From: an uncultured Clostridia bacterium
Lineage (GTDB): Bacteria; Bacillota; Clostridia; Oscillospirales; Ruminococcaceae
Direction: 5' to 3'
Length of the DNA stretch: 17,446 nt
Assembly (NCBI GenBank): GCA_947175045.1
Contig: CAMWLH010000007.1
Location: 1 to 17,446 of the forward strand
Shown in pieces: positions 1-6,487 of the stretch. How positions within the stretch are numbered: the first letter of the stretch is position 1; every line of letters begins with the position of its first letter. The translations under genes were made by a program, and so were the position numbers. Under the pieces are notes generated by a model. The model was not told the DNA's origin and made no database searches. It was given only the letters and a program-made list of their open reading frames with translations.

Positions 1-202
1 TATCACAATTATGTGACTCGCGTATCTGCTGTATCATTCCGAATACCTCCGAAACGGTTTTCTGGAAATCCTCAACAGTCACACCGTTAGGATTAGCGGT
101 TATGTATTTGAAAAGCTCCCTGTTTCCGCGCCCCGAATCCCAATCGGGCTCACAAAGCAGCGTATGTCCGTAATCGAAAATTATCATTTCGGGTTTGGTC
201 AT
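1..202 (-). CDS. HAD-superfamily hydrolase, N-terminal part (cut by the left window edge)
   Basis: The reverse strand from position 202 reads an open frame of 67 codons to the window edge with no stop. The protein begins MTKPEMIIFDYGHTLL. A hydrophobic strand followed by FDYGHTL is the motif I signature of HAD-like phosphohydrolases, with Asp10 as the expected nucleophile. The second Asp of the classic DxD is a Gly here (D-Y-G). In phosphatases that residue is the general acid, so the reaction may not be a simple phosphatase one. The start is supported by an AGGAGG site that overlaps the TAG stop of the preceding gene (213-215), so the two are probably co-translated. It is the last visible gene of the polycistron. 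The substrate cannot be told from this fragment. Confidence 0.72.
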   Translation of the reverse strand, partial: MTKPEMIIFDYGHTLLCEPDWDSGRGNRELFKYITANPNGVTVEDFQKTVSEVFGMIQQIRESHNCD

Positions 203-212
203 ATCTGTCCTC

Positions 213-935
213 CTATTCCTTGTCCGGCTCGTAGGTGTATGAAAATATCTCGTCAGTGGCGGGCTCCTCATAATCCATATCCCGCTCGGCTTTTATCATC
301 TCGATATAAGCGCTCCATATCGGAATAACTATGCAGACAAGGATCGTGATTACTGCCGCAATTATGACCACAATTACCTTCTGCTTTTTTGTCCAGCGGT
401 GAATGGGCACGGCGTCCTCCTTCACCTCGAACATCCGCCTGTCGCCCGTGTCGGAAGCCTTGATGACATAGGCTTTCAGCTTATCCTCGGCGCGTATCTT
501 TATACATATTTCCTTATAATGCTTGTCAAGAGCCTCCGCAAGCTCCGCAGGCAGCTTTGAAAGCTGCCCGGAAATATACTTCTCGCTCTCCCCCGTCACC
601 TCGGCTATCCGATTCACGTCAAGGTCGTTCTCGTAGTATAGATGGATAATGCCGCGCATTATCTGCGGCTTCATAAGCACTTCCTTAAGAAGGTTCTCCA
701 GCTTCGCGGGCAGCTCAAGACCCGTCAGCGTTACCGCTTCGTCGTTGCTGTCGCTTTCGCGGCACTCAGTCCAGACGTCCGCGGCAATGGGAAAAAGCCC
801 GCCTTCGGCATATTTGCCGCAGTCGAGCGCTGTCTTGGCGAAAATTTTCTTTGCGCTGTCAAAGCTCTTAGTGACTATCAGCGCGAGAGCATAAGTGTCG
901 TCGCCGTAGCTGTCGACAAATTTCCTTATCTCCAT
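213..935 (-). CDS. Sigma-factor-like protein with one transmembrane segment
   Basis: A 240-residue protein. Residues 1-45 (FVDSYGDDTYALALIVTKSF onward) resemble a degenerate ECF sigma region 2. Residues 93-130 (RGIIHLYYENDLDVNRIAEV, then TGESEKYISGQL) resemble the sigma region 4.2 helix-turn-helix. A basic stretch (RWTKKQK, about 180-186) then precedes one strong hydrophobic helix at about 187-208, followed by an acidic tail of about 30 residues ending EPDKE. By the positive-inside rule the sigma-like part is cytoplasmic and the tail outside. No Shine-Dalgarno site is visible; the ATG is one base after the hisE stop (TGA-T-ATG), so translation probably depends on coupling to hisE. It could be a membrane-tethered regulator that no longer binds core polymerase, or a lineage-specific protein with only fold similarity. 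The function is not known to me. Confidence 0.7.
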   Translation of the reverse strand: MEIRKFVDSYGDDTYALALIVTKSFDSAKKIFAKTALDCGKYAEGGLFPIAADVWTECRESDSNDEAVTLTGLELPAKLENLLKEVLMKPQIMRGIIHLYYENDLDVNRIAEVTGESEKYISGQLSKLPAELAEALDKHYKEICIKIRAEDKLKAYVIKASDTGDRRMFEVKEDAVPIHRWTKKQKVIVVIIAAVITILVCIVIPIWSAYIEMIKAERDMDYEEPATDEIFSYTYEPDKE

Positions 936-936
936 A

Positions 937-1260
937 TCAAGTATTGTGGTCGCTGACGTGGAACTGCTTCAGATTGCCAATCTTTTTGCTGCGCTCCACC
1001 ATTACCTTTTCCACGTCCTCAACGGTAACGCCGCGCTCCGCCATCAGCACTATCGTGTGATACAGCAGGTCGTTTATCTCATTGACAAGCTCCTCATTAT
1101 CGCTGTTTTTGGCGGCGATGACCATCTCGGTGCACTCCTCGCCGCACTTTTTGAGTATCTTGTCCAGCCCCTTTTCAAAAAGGTAGCAGGTATATGAGCC
1201 CTCCTGCGGCTCTGCTCTGCGGCTCATGACCACGTCGTACATATCCTTGAATGCGTCCAT
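937..1260 (-). CDS. hisE: Phosphoribosyl-ATP pyrophosphohydrolase HisE
   Basis: A 107-residue protein with the all-alpha, MazG-like fold signature of HisE. The metal-binding acidic helices are visible as KKCGEECTEMVIAAK (E-E-x-x-E type) and ELVNEINDLLYH (E-x-x-D type). It hydrolyses phosphoribosyl-ATP to phosphoribosyl-AMP and pyrophosphate, the second step of histidine synthesis, in the cytoplasm. In many bacteria HisE is fused behind HisI; here it is a separate protein, with an rdgB-like gene between it and the HisI fusion. The start has an AGGAGA site 8 bases upstream, and the ATG shares its A with the stop of the rdgB-like gene (TGATG). It lies downstream of the internal promoter at 1945-1973, so it may be transcribed from both promoters. 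The length is normal for a stand-alone HisE. Confidence 0.93.
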   Translation of the reverse strand: MDAFKDMYDVVMSRRAEPQEGSYTCYLFEKGLDKILKKCGEECTEMVIAAKNSDNEELVNEINDLLYHTIVLMAERGVTVEDVEKVMVERSKKIGNLKQFHVSDHNT

Positions 1261-1904
1261 CAGAAATATCTCCTTAAAATCTCTTCGAAAAACGAAAGAT
1301 AGCCCTTAGCCGTACCCGAGACCAGACCGCTGCTCGCCTTTATGTCCTCCTCCGTTAGGTCGTAGTAATACTTCCCCGTCGGAATATGAACAGAAAGACA
1401 GTCCAGCGGAAAACCCTCGACTTGATCTTCCCACTTTTCATGCGGCTTGTCCACGATATAGAACGGATTACCCGAAAGGCTGTCGTCCATGCTCTCCGCT
1501 ATCACATTTTCGGACAGCACAAAGCAGACCGCGTTCTTATACCTTGCGGTCAATCTTCCGTATTCAGCGGCAAGCCCGCCGTAATAGGCTGTCATCTCCC
1601 TGTCGGAAAGACGTTTGCCGCCGACCGTCCTCACATTCACCCCGGGCTGGAGCTCAGCGGGAAAGCCGTAGTTATCGAAAAACAGCCCCGTATCGCAGGA
1701 AAACGCGGGAATATCGTAAAAATGATAGTACGTCAAAGCCTTTATCCGCGCGTTTTCAAGAGGGCTGCTGCCGCTCTCGTCCACACTCGGGACTTCTTTC
1801 ATATCACTAAGTCCGATAATCTCTATATCCAAAGGCTTAAGTATCTCACGCATTGATTGCAGCTTAGCGCTGTTGCCCGTTCCGTAAAGCAGTCTGACGC
1901 TCAT
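1260..1904 (-). CDS. Divergent RdgB/HAM1-like nucleoside triphosphate pyrophosphatase
   Basis: A protein of 214 residues from the preferred start. It opens MSVRLLYGTGNSAKLQSM, the nucleotide-binding TGN-x-x-K motif of the ITPase/HAM1 family, followed by SPLENARIKA (canonical FEENARIKA), SCDTGLFFD (canonical SDDSGL) and PGVNVRTVGG (canonical PGVxSAR). This family removes inosine, xanthosine or other non-canonical NTPs. The usual Glu after TGNxxK and a clear GYDP loop are missing, so activity or substrate may differ. An ATG further upstream (1922) is in frame, but the GGAGG site lies between it and the 1904 ATG, which fixes the start at 1904. It is the first gene after the internal consensus promoter and overlaps hisE by one base. 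The family assignment is good; the substrate is open. Confidence 0.75.
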   Translation of the reverse strand: MSVRLLYGTGNSAKLQSMREILKPLDIEIIGLSDMKEVPSVDESGSSPLENARIKALTYYHFYDIPAFSCDTGLFFDNYGFPAELQPGVNVRTVGGKRLSDREMTAYYGGLAAEYGRLTARYKNAVCFVLSENVIAESMDDSLSGNPFYIVDKPHEKWEDQVEGFPLDCLSVHIPTGKYYYDLTEEDIKASSGLVSGTAKGYLSFFEEILRRYF

Positions 1905-1944
1905 AAGACCTCCGTTTGACACCTGCGATAATGTTCATATCTAT

Positions 1945-1973
1945 ATTATACCAGTGAACAGAGGTTTTGTCAA
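1945..1973 (-). promoter_or_regulatory. Internal consensus housekeeping-sigma promoter before the rdgB-like gene
   Basis: On the minus strand there is a perfect -35 TTGACA (1968-1973), a 17-bp spacer and a perfect -10 TATAAT (1945-1950). A TG one base upstream of the -10 gives the extended -10 form TGnTATAAT. The expected transcription start is near 1938, about 34 bases before the rdgB-like ATG at 1904. It lies in the 84-bp gap after the NUDIX-hisI stop, where no terminator hairpin is seen, so it most likely adds to read-through from the his promoter rather than starting an isolated operon. Confidence 0.85.
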
Positions 1974-1988
1974 GAGCTTTTTAAAATT

Positions 1989-2711
1989 TTACTTCAACCT
2001 GTTGAAAAAACAGGTGCGGTTGCCCGTGTGACACGCCGCGCCGATCTGCTCCACCTTTACCAGAAGCGTGTCATCGTCGCAGTCGCCGTATATCTCAACG
2101 ACCTTCTGCAAGTGCCCCGAAGTCGCGCCCTTGTTCCAAAGCTCCTGTCTTGAACGGCTCCAGAACCATGTATAGCCCGTTTTCAGCGTTCTACGCAGGC
2201 TTTCCTCGTTCATATAGGCGAGCATGAGAACCTCGCCGTTATCCGCGTCCTGTACTATCGCGGGGATAAGCTCCCCTTTTCTGAAATATTTTTTCAGGTC
2301 GCTTTCCGCGTTCAATATCCCGCAGATTTTTTCCAGAAGAAACGGCTGGATTTCGGGATAAGTCCACCCCGACAGCTCCGCGGGCGGCTCGTCGAGCAGC
2401 TCAATGCGCTCTATCTCCGAAGCGGGAAGCTCTCCAAGCTCCTCAATCTCCGCATAGAACAACATTCCGTTATCGTTCACGCGGTAGGGGCAGAGCTGTC
2501 TCAGCGAATATTTTACAGCGCCCGTTTCCTCAAACAGCTCGCGCGCGGCGGTCTGCGCTATGTTCTCGCCCGCTTCGCGGTGTCCGCCCGGAATCTCCAG
2601 CGTATCGCGCTCACGGTGCTTTACAAATACCCATTTACCCTTATACCTTGCCGCTATAACGGCATATTTCAGCGTTTCGTCCTTAACGCTTTCGGGAAAT
2701 TCAACCTTCAT
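1989..2711 (-). CDS. hisI: NUDIX hydrolase-phosphoribosyl-AMP cyclohydrolase (HisI) fusion
   Basis: A 240-residue two-domain protein. Residues 1-134 are a NUDIX domain with a complete NUDIX box at 43-65 that fits Gx5Ex7REUxEExGU exactly (catalytic helix RELFEETGA). Residues 138-240 are HisI, with the metal-binding DCDDDT at 210-215 and the [12 protein letters not shown] signature at 226-237 carrying Cys227 and Cys234. HisI opens the adenine ring of phosphoribosyl-AMP to give ProFAR precursor, the third pathway step. HisI is normally stand-alone or carries HisE at its C-terminus; a NUDIX domain at the N-terminus is unusual. NUDIX enzymes cleave nucleoside diphosphates linked to another moiety, so it may act on a phosphoribosyl-nucleotide, but that is inference. 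The start has AGGAGA 7 bases upstream and follows the TPR-like gene by 11 bases. Confidence 0.92.
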   Translation of the reverse strand: MKVEFPESVKDETLKYAVIAARYKGKWVFVKHRERDTLEIPGGHREAGENIAQTAARELFEETGAVKYSLRQLCPYRVNDNGMLFYAEIEELGELPASEIERIELLDEPPAELSGWTYPEIQPFLLEKICGILNAESDLKKYFRKGELIPAIVQDADNGEVLMLAYMNEESLRRTLKTGYTWFWSRSRQELWNKGATSGHLQKVVEIYGDCDDDTLLVKVEQIGAACHTGNRTCFFNRLK

Positions 2712-2722
2712 TTTTTTCTCCT

Positions 2723-3163
2723 TTATTTAAGACATTTAGTACTAAGCCGTTCGTCCGCGTATTCGTAAACCGCCTCGGGGTTCGCGCTCAAATTTTGCAG
2801 AACGAACTCGCAATACCGTATAAGCTCCAATGTATCTTCATCTGTATCCCCGAGCCTGAGGGCTTCGGTAAAGTGGTAGTGCGCCGTTTCATAATCGGAA
2901 ACGACGTTTTTCACCGAATGGGGACGGTAAAAATACGAATAGCCTATGCGGAAATTCCACAGACAATCGTTCCGTCCCTCATCTTCGACGGAGCGCAGCA
3001 CCGCAAGCGCGTCGTTGTGCCGACCATCATTGTTCAGCGCGCGCCCGAGCAGACTTGTCAGCTCGAAATCCCGTTCTCTGCGCGGAATAGCTTCTATCGC
3101 TTCGATGATTTTCCGATGCTCATTATCATTATGCCATTTTTGCAGCTGTTCTTTTAAATCCAT
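2723..3163 (-). CDS. TPR-like helical-repeat protein of unknown role
   Basis: A 146-residue protein starting [20 protein letters not shown]. It is rich in amphipathic helices with tetratricopeptide-like spacing: [40 protein letters not shown] and a third helix pair around [12 protein letters not shown]. No signal peptide, membrane segment or catalytic motif is seen. The frame runs further upstream to 3226, but a GAGG site overlapping the TGA of the preceding DUF4253 gene points to the 3163 ATG. Similar small TPR-type proteins occur beside DUF and immunity-type genes in Firmicutes, and here it sits directly after two DUF4253 genes. A protein-protein interaction role is likely from the fold; the partner is not evident. 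Confidence 0.75.
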   Translation of the reverse strand: MDLKEQLQKWHNDNEHRKIIEAIEAIPRRERDFELTSLLGRALNNDGRHNDALAVLRSVEDEGRNDCLWNFRIGYSYFYRPHSVKNVVSDYETAHYHFTEALRLGDTDEDTLELIRYCEFVLQNLSANPEAVYEYADERLSTKCLK

Positions 3164-3176
3164 AAAAAACCATACC

Positions 3177-3965
3177 TCAATCCCACCAGAAATACCACAG
3201 CGAAGACTTTGAAAGTGAATCCGCACGCCTGCCGACCGTCAGATCTCCCTGAAAAATACAGTCGCTGCAAAACGCCATGTGCTCCAACGCCAGTCTGAAT
3301 GCCTTTTTTCTGTCAATGACGGGAGGTGCGGTAAACTCCAGTACACTGTGCGATATCGTCGCGGGAACAGCGCCGTGACGCTCATACCAATATTTCCCGA
3401 CCGCCATCATGATATCGGGAGTCGGGCACTCATTCCAGCCGCCGAAGGGCAGCCACGCGAAAACCTCCCACGGATTTTTTGCAGGAATTTTCACCAGAAT
3501 GCACTCTTTAACGGGGCGGGTATCGTTTTTGAAATCAAATCCGAGAAATCCCACCAATCTGTCATTGACATTGAACTCGTTGTTAATATACTCTCCCAAC
3601 ACATCTGCGGCAAATTTGTCGCACATGTTGTTCTTATATTCCGCAACGATATCCGCAAGCCATTTGCCGCCGTCCGCAAGCGGCTCGGAAAGCAGATTTT
3701 CACGATATGCGCGTAGCTCATCGGCAGTGCTGCCGTATTCCTCGATACATTCCAGAAGCACATCGCTTACCGATACTATAACAGGTACATAAGCACCGCC
3801 GCTCTTTTCGCGGACTTCCTTGTATGCGGCGATAACCGCGCTCTCGCTGCTCCCGGCCGGAAAATGCTCACAGGGGCAGCCCAGATATTTAATTAACGTT
3901 TGAGCTGATTTGCTTGGAGCGCTTGGCACAGCGGGCTTATTTATTTGTGATTTTTCTAAAGGCAT
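3177..3965 (-). CDS. DUF4253-type protein, downstream paralog
   Basis: A 262-residue protein whose C-terminal 100 residues carry the features I associate with DUF4253: NPWEVFAWLPFGGWNECP, KYWYERHGAVPA and the terminal SLWYFWWD. The N-terminal part (LIKYLGCPCEHFPAGSS, then a predicted alpha/beta region) matches the neighbouring gene at 3993-4718. By eye about 63 of the last 99 residues are identical to that neighbour, so the two arose by tandem duplication. No signal peptide or membrane segment. The start is set by AGGAGG 4 bases before the ATG; the gap to the upstream paralog is 27 bp. The family has no established function that I know of; its gene neighbourhoods and small soluble form resemble immunity-type proteins, which is inference. 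GC of sampled lines (42-50%) is below that of the paralog. Confidence 0.8.
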   Translation of the reverse strand: MPLEKSQINKPAVPSAPSKSAQTLIKYLGCPCEHFPAGSSESAVIAAYKEVREKSGGAYVPVIVSVSDVLLECIEEYGSTADELRAYRENLLSEPLADGGKWLADIVAEYKNNMCDKFAADVLGEYINNEFNVNDRLVGFLGFDFKNDTRPVKECILVKIPAKNPWEVFAWLPFGGWNECPTPDIMMAVGKYWYERHGAVPATISHSVLEFTAPPVIDRKKAFRLALEHMAFCSDCIFQGDLTVGRRADSLSKSSLWYFWWD

Positions 3966-3992
3966 AAGACCTCCTATATTTTTACAAGCTCC

Positions 3993-4718
3993 TCAATCCC
4001 ACCAGAAATACCACACAGAGGACTTGGTGAGCGAATCCGCCAGACAGCCTATTGTATCTACTCCCTGAAAAACAATATCGGAGCAGAACGCAAACTGCTC
4101 CAGCGCTAACCCCAGCGCCGCGCTTTTGTCGCGTATCGGGTGAGCTGAGAACTCCAGCACATCGCGGGTCATCACGGCGGGAACAGCTCCGTATTTCTCA
4201 TACCAATACATTCCTATCCACAGCATTTCCTCGGGAGCGGGGCACTCGTTCCAGCCGCCGAAGGGAAACCACGCGAATATCTCCCACGGATTTTTCACGG
4301 GTATCTTCGCAAGAACGCACTCCCAGCTTTTGCGCGTTCCGAAATTCACAAAGCCCGAAAGCGCGGTCATAGGCTGACCGTTTTCTATTTCTCCCACCAC
4401 GTCATTCCAGTCCTCGCCATAGTCCTCCTTATAGCTTGAAAGAACCTTTTCAAACCACTCCCGTGCGTCTATGGGCGGTGCGGCGAAAACCTGCTTCTGC
4501 AAATCCGCCGAGCTTTGACCCTCGTCAAAATCCATATACTCCTCGATAACAAAAATTATGGGAGTATAGCCGCCTATCTCCCGCTTCGCGAAAGCGTCGT
4601 CGTAATCGTTGGTCACCGCCGAAACGCTGCTGCCCGCGGGAAAATACTCACAGGGGCAGTCAAGGTACTTCATAACGCTTTGCGCGTTATGGCTCGGTTT
4701 TTTGAATAATTTATCCAT
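3993..4718 (-). CDS. DUF4253-type protein, upstream paralog
   Basis: A 241-residue protein with the same layout as its downstream neighbour: SVMKYLDCPCEYFPAGSS near the N-terminus, a variable acidic middle (EEYMDFDEGQ), then NPWEIFAWFPFGGWNECP and the terminal SVWYFWWD. It is about 21 residues shorter, mainly in the N-terminal tail and middle. Soluble; no membrane segment. The ribosome binding site is unusual: a run of seven G (4724-4730) ending 5 bases before the ATG, with no ordinary AGGAGG. It follows hisF by 27 bp. The N-terminal Cys-Pro-Cys and the Trp-rich C-terminus are shared by both copies, which marks them as the constrained parts. Function unknown. Confidence 0.8.
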   Translation of the reverse strand: MDKLFKKPSHNAQSVMKYLDCPCEYFPAGSSVSAVTNDYDDAFAKREIGGYTPIIFVIEEYMDFDEGQSSADLQKQVFAAPPIDAREWFEKVLSSYKEDYGEDWNDVVGEIENGQPMTALSGFVNFGTRKSWECVLAKIPVKNPWEIFAWFPFGGWNECPAPEEMLWIGMYWYEKYGAVPAVMTRDVLEFSAHPIRDKSAALGLALEQFAFCSDIVFQGVDTIGCLADSLTKSSVWYFWWD

Positions 4719-4745
4719 CGTTTCCCCCCCTTAATTTAAGCACGG

Positions 4746-5504
4746 TCAGCTTCTTACGGAGATATCGTGCTCCTTTAAATACCGCTTTACCTCTCCGACC
4801 GTAAGCTCCCCGAAGTGAAACAGGGAAGCCGCAAGAGCCGCGGAAGCATTTGTCCGCTCAAACACCTCGGAAAAGTGGTTTATAGCGCCGCAGCCGCCGC
4901 TGGCTATTACGGGGATATTCACCCGCTCGCAGACGAAATTCAGCATTTCCGTATCGAAGCCGCCGCGCACTCCGTCGGTGTCAATGGAATTAAGGCATAT
5001 CTCGCCCGCGCCGCGTTCTTCTATCTCCTTTACCCAGTCGCCGAGATCAAGGTTCATATCAACGCGTCCTCCGTTTATATAAACGGTATAGCCGCCCTTA
5101 CCGTCGCGTTTCGCGTCAATACCCACCACCACGCACTGGCTGCCGAATATCTCCGCAGCGTCGCTTATCAGCTTGGGGTTCTTAACCGCCTGCGAGTTCA
5201 CCGAAACCTTGTCCGCGCCCGCGCGCAGGGTATCGCGGAAGTCCTCGACAGAGGATATTCCCCCGCCTACGCACAGCGGTACAAAAACCCGCTCCGCTGT
5301 ACGCTTTACTACGTCCAGCATTACCCCGCGCCCCTCGTAAGACGCGATGATATCGTAAAACACTATCTCGTCCGCTCCCTGCCTGTTGTACTCCACGGCA
5401 AGCTCCACGGGGTCGCCGACGTCCTTTATTCCCTCAAAATTTACTCCCTTTACCACCTTGCCGCTGCGCACGTCAAGGCAGGGGATAATTCTTTTAGCAA
5501 GCAT
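4746..5504 (-). CDS. hisF: Imidazole glycerol phosphate synthase cyclase subunit HisF
   Basis: A 252-residue (beta/alpha)8 barrel, the normal length. It opens [20 protein letters not shown] with catalytic Asp11; the second catalytic Asp is in [11 protein letters not shown] near residue 130. The phosphate-binding loops CVGGGISS and ASGGCG are present. HisF takes ammonia from HisH and converts PRFAR to imidazole glycerol phosphate and AICAR. The open frame extends upstream to 5609, but that stretch has no family similarity and runs into the preceding gene; AGGAGA 6 bases before the 5504 ATG sets the start. The TAA of the Imm22-like gene lies just before this site. Its partner hisH is separated from it by four genes, although the two proteins act as one complex. 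Confidence 0.97.
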   Translation of the reverse strand: MLAKRIIPCLDVRSGKVVKGVNFEGIKDVGDPVELAVEYNRQGADEIVFYDIIASYEGRGVMLDVVKRTAERVFVPLCVGGGISSVEDFRDTLRAGADKVSVNSQAVKNPKLISDAAEIFGSQCVVVGIDAKRDGKGGYTVYINGGRVDMNLDLGDWVKEIEERGAGEICLNSIDTDGVRGGFDTEMLNFVCERVNIPVIASGGCGAINHFSEVFERTNASAALAASLFHFGELTVGEVKRYLKEHDISVRS

Positions 5505-5514
5505 ATTTTCTCCT

Positions 5515-5913
5515 TTACAAATCAAGATTTTTATACGGCACAGCAGCGATAAAATCCACGGGAGCGCTCGCGGGATTTTCCTTCGGCTCGTACTCATAAT
5601 CGTAAACAAGTATCACGGCGTTATAAACGCGATCTAATACGATATTTTCCACATCAAAGGTATCGCCGTAGGAAAACGGAGATACCAGCTCCGCTATATC
5701 CGAGGACGAACCAACGACCGCTCTCTCCCAGAAATCGGGGTCGAACGCCCATATCATGCCGCCGAAAAAGTCCTTTGAGAACTGCGACGGACGTTCGATA
5801 CTGCTCCCGTCCTCCTCATCATACTCGACGCAGTCCTCCGCCGCGTATTCCATAAGCGCGCTGTCGTCGGGGAAATTCCCCAGCCAGATAGATACATATC
5901 CCTCACGTTCCAT
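5515..5913 (-). CDS. Imm22-like (immunity 22 family) small protein
   Basis: A 132-residue acidic soluble protein beginning [20 protein letters not shown]. The opening strand VSIWLGNF followed by a helix with Tyr and acidic residues, then the FSKDFFGG and FDPDFWE segments, match what I recall of proteins annotated as the Imm22 family of polymorphic-toxin immunity proteins; this is recognition by eye. No signal peptide or membrane segment. The start has GGGAGG 6 bases upstream, 15 bp after the HD-domain gene. No toxin gene is visible next to it, so if it is an immunity protein it is an orphan one placed inside the his operon. GC of sampled lines is 45-48%, against 67% in a sampled line of adjacent hisF. 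Confidence 0.6.
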   Translation of the reverse strand: MEREGYVSIWLGNFPDDSALMEYAAEDCVEYDEEDGSSIERPSQFSKDFFGGMIWAFDPDFWERAVVGSSSDIAELVSPFSYGDTFDVENIVLDRVYNAVILVYDYEYEPKENPASAPVDFIAAVPYKNLDL

Positions 5914-5928
5914 GATTTTCCTCCCAAA

Positions 5929-6486
5929 TTATCCTATTACTCTCATAACCTCGTTATACTTATCGGAATACAGCCGTTTGCTTTCCTCGGAGAGCTTGTT
6001 GAAGCTGCGCTCCAGCTTGCTGCGCACAAATTCAACACCCTCGGCTATACCCATATTTCTCCTTACATACGCGAGATAAAACAAAGACGGCACCGAATCA
6101 AAATGCGATACGGAGTCCGCGTCGGCAGCACATATTTCTTCAATACTAAGCTTTTCGCAGGGCTTGCTTCCGCGGTGATTCAAAATGCAGCTTTTAACAA
6201 GCTCCGTCTTGTTATAGCCAAAGCTGCCGAGAATTTCCTCCGCGATACGAGTACCGTGGATATGGTGCTCTTCATACAGAGAATAATTGGTAACGGAGGC
6301 GATATCGTGCAGCCACGCGGCGATAGTCACGACCTCAACGTCCGCGCCGTACCTTTCGGCAAGAAAAACCGCGTTTTCAACTACTGCCAGAATATGATAA
6401 TAACAGCCCATGCCAAAGAAATTGCTCTCGCTTTCGCATCGCCGCCTGACTTCACTCCGAACGAACTCAATTATATCTTCGCGCAT
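5929..6486 (-). CDS. HD-domain metal-dependent phosphohydrolase
   Basis: A 185-residue protein with the HD superfamily residues in order: His31 (CYYHI), the His60-Asp61 pair (AAWLHDIAS), His75/His77 (EEHHIHGTR), His104 (ILNHRG) and Asp122/Asp124 (AADADS). Such proteins hydrolyse phosphate esters of nucleotides or related compounds with bound metal. The frame starts at a GTG (6495), but the ATG at 6486 fits better with AAGGTGAT 6 bases upstream. That ATG is one base after the hisA stop, so the gene is coupled to hisA. The substrate is not predictable. Because no histidinol-phosphatase is present in the window, this gene is one weak candidate for that step, but known histidinol-phosphatases are PHP or HAD proteins. 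Sampled GC is about 42%. Confidence 0.82.
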   Translation of the reverse strand: MREDIIEFVRSEVRRRCESESNFFGMGCYYHILAVVENAVFLAERYGADVEVVTIAAWLHDIASVTNYSLYEEHHIHGTRIAEEILGSFGYNKTELVKSCILNHRGSKPCEKLSIEEICAADADSVSHFDSVPSLFYLAYVRRNMGIAEGVEFVRSKLERSFNKLSEESKRLYSDKYNEVMRVIG

Positions 6487-6487
6487 T

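Larger units (their letters stand above)
3177..4718 (-). repeat. Tandem gene duplication (two DUF4253 paralogs)
   Basis: The two adjacent genes share sequence at DNA level as well as protein level. A 25-bp stretch at their 3' ends is identical (3175-3199 and 3991-4015), and a second nearly identical block encodes the FGGWNECP region (around 3432-3482 and 4248-4298). The divergence elsewhere shows that the duplication is not brand new. The matching blocks are direct repeats about 816 bp apart and could recombine to delete one copy. Confidence 0.85.

Noticed and set aside
1905..1922. Longer N-terminus for the rdgB-like gene
   Set aside because: The GGAGG site is inside this extension, so the 1904 ATG is used. 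The same reasoning rejects the extensions at 3164-3226 and 10908-10940.
5505..5609. Longer N-terminus for hisF
   Set aside because: The extension lies inside the preceding gene, is not HisF-like, and the ribosome binding site supports the start at 5504.
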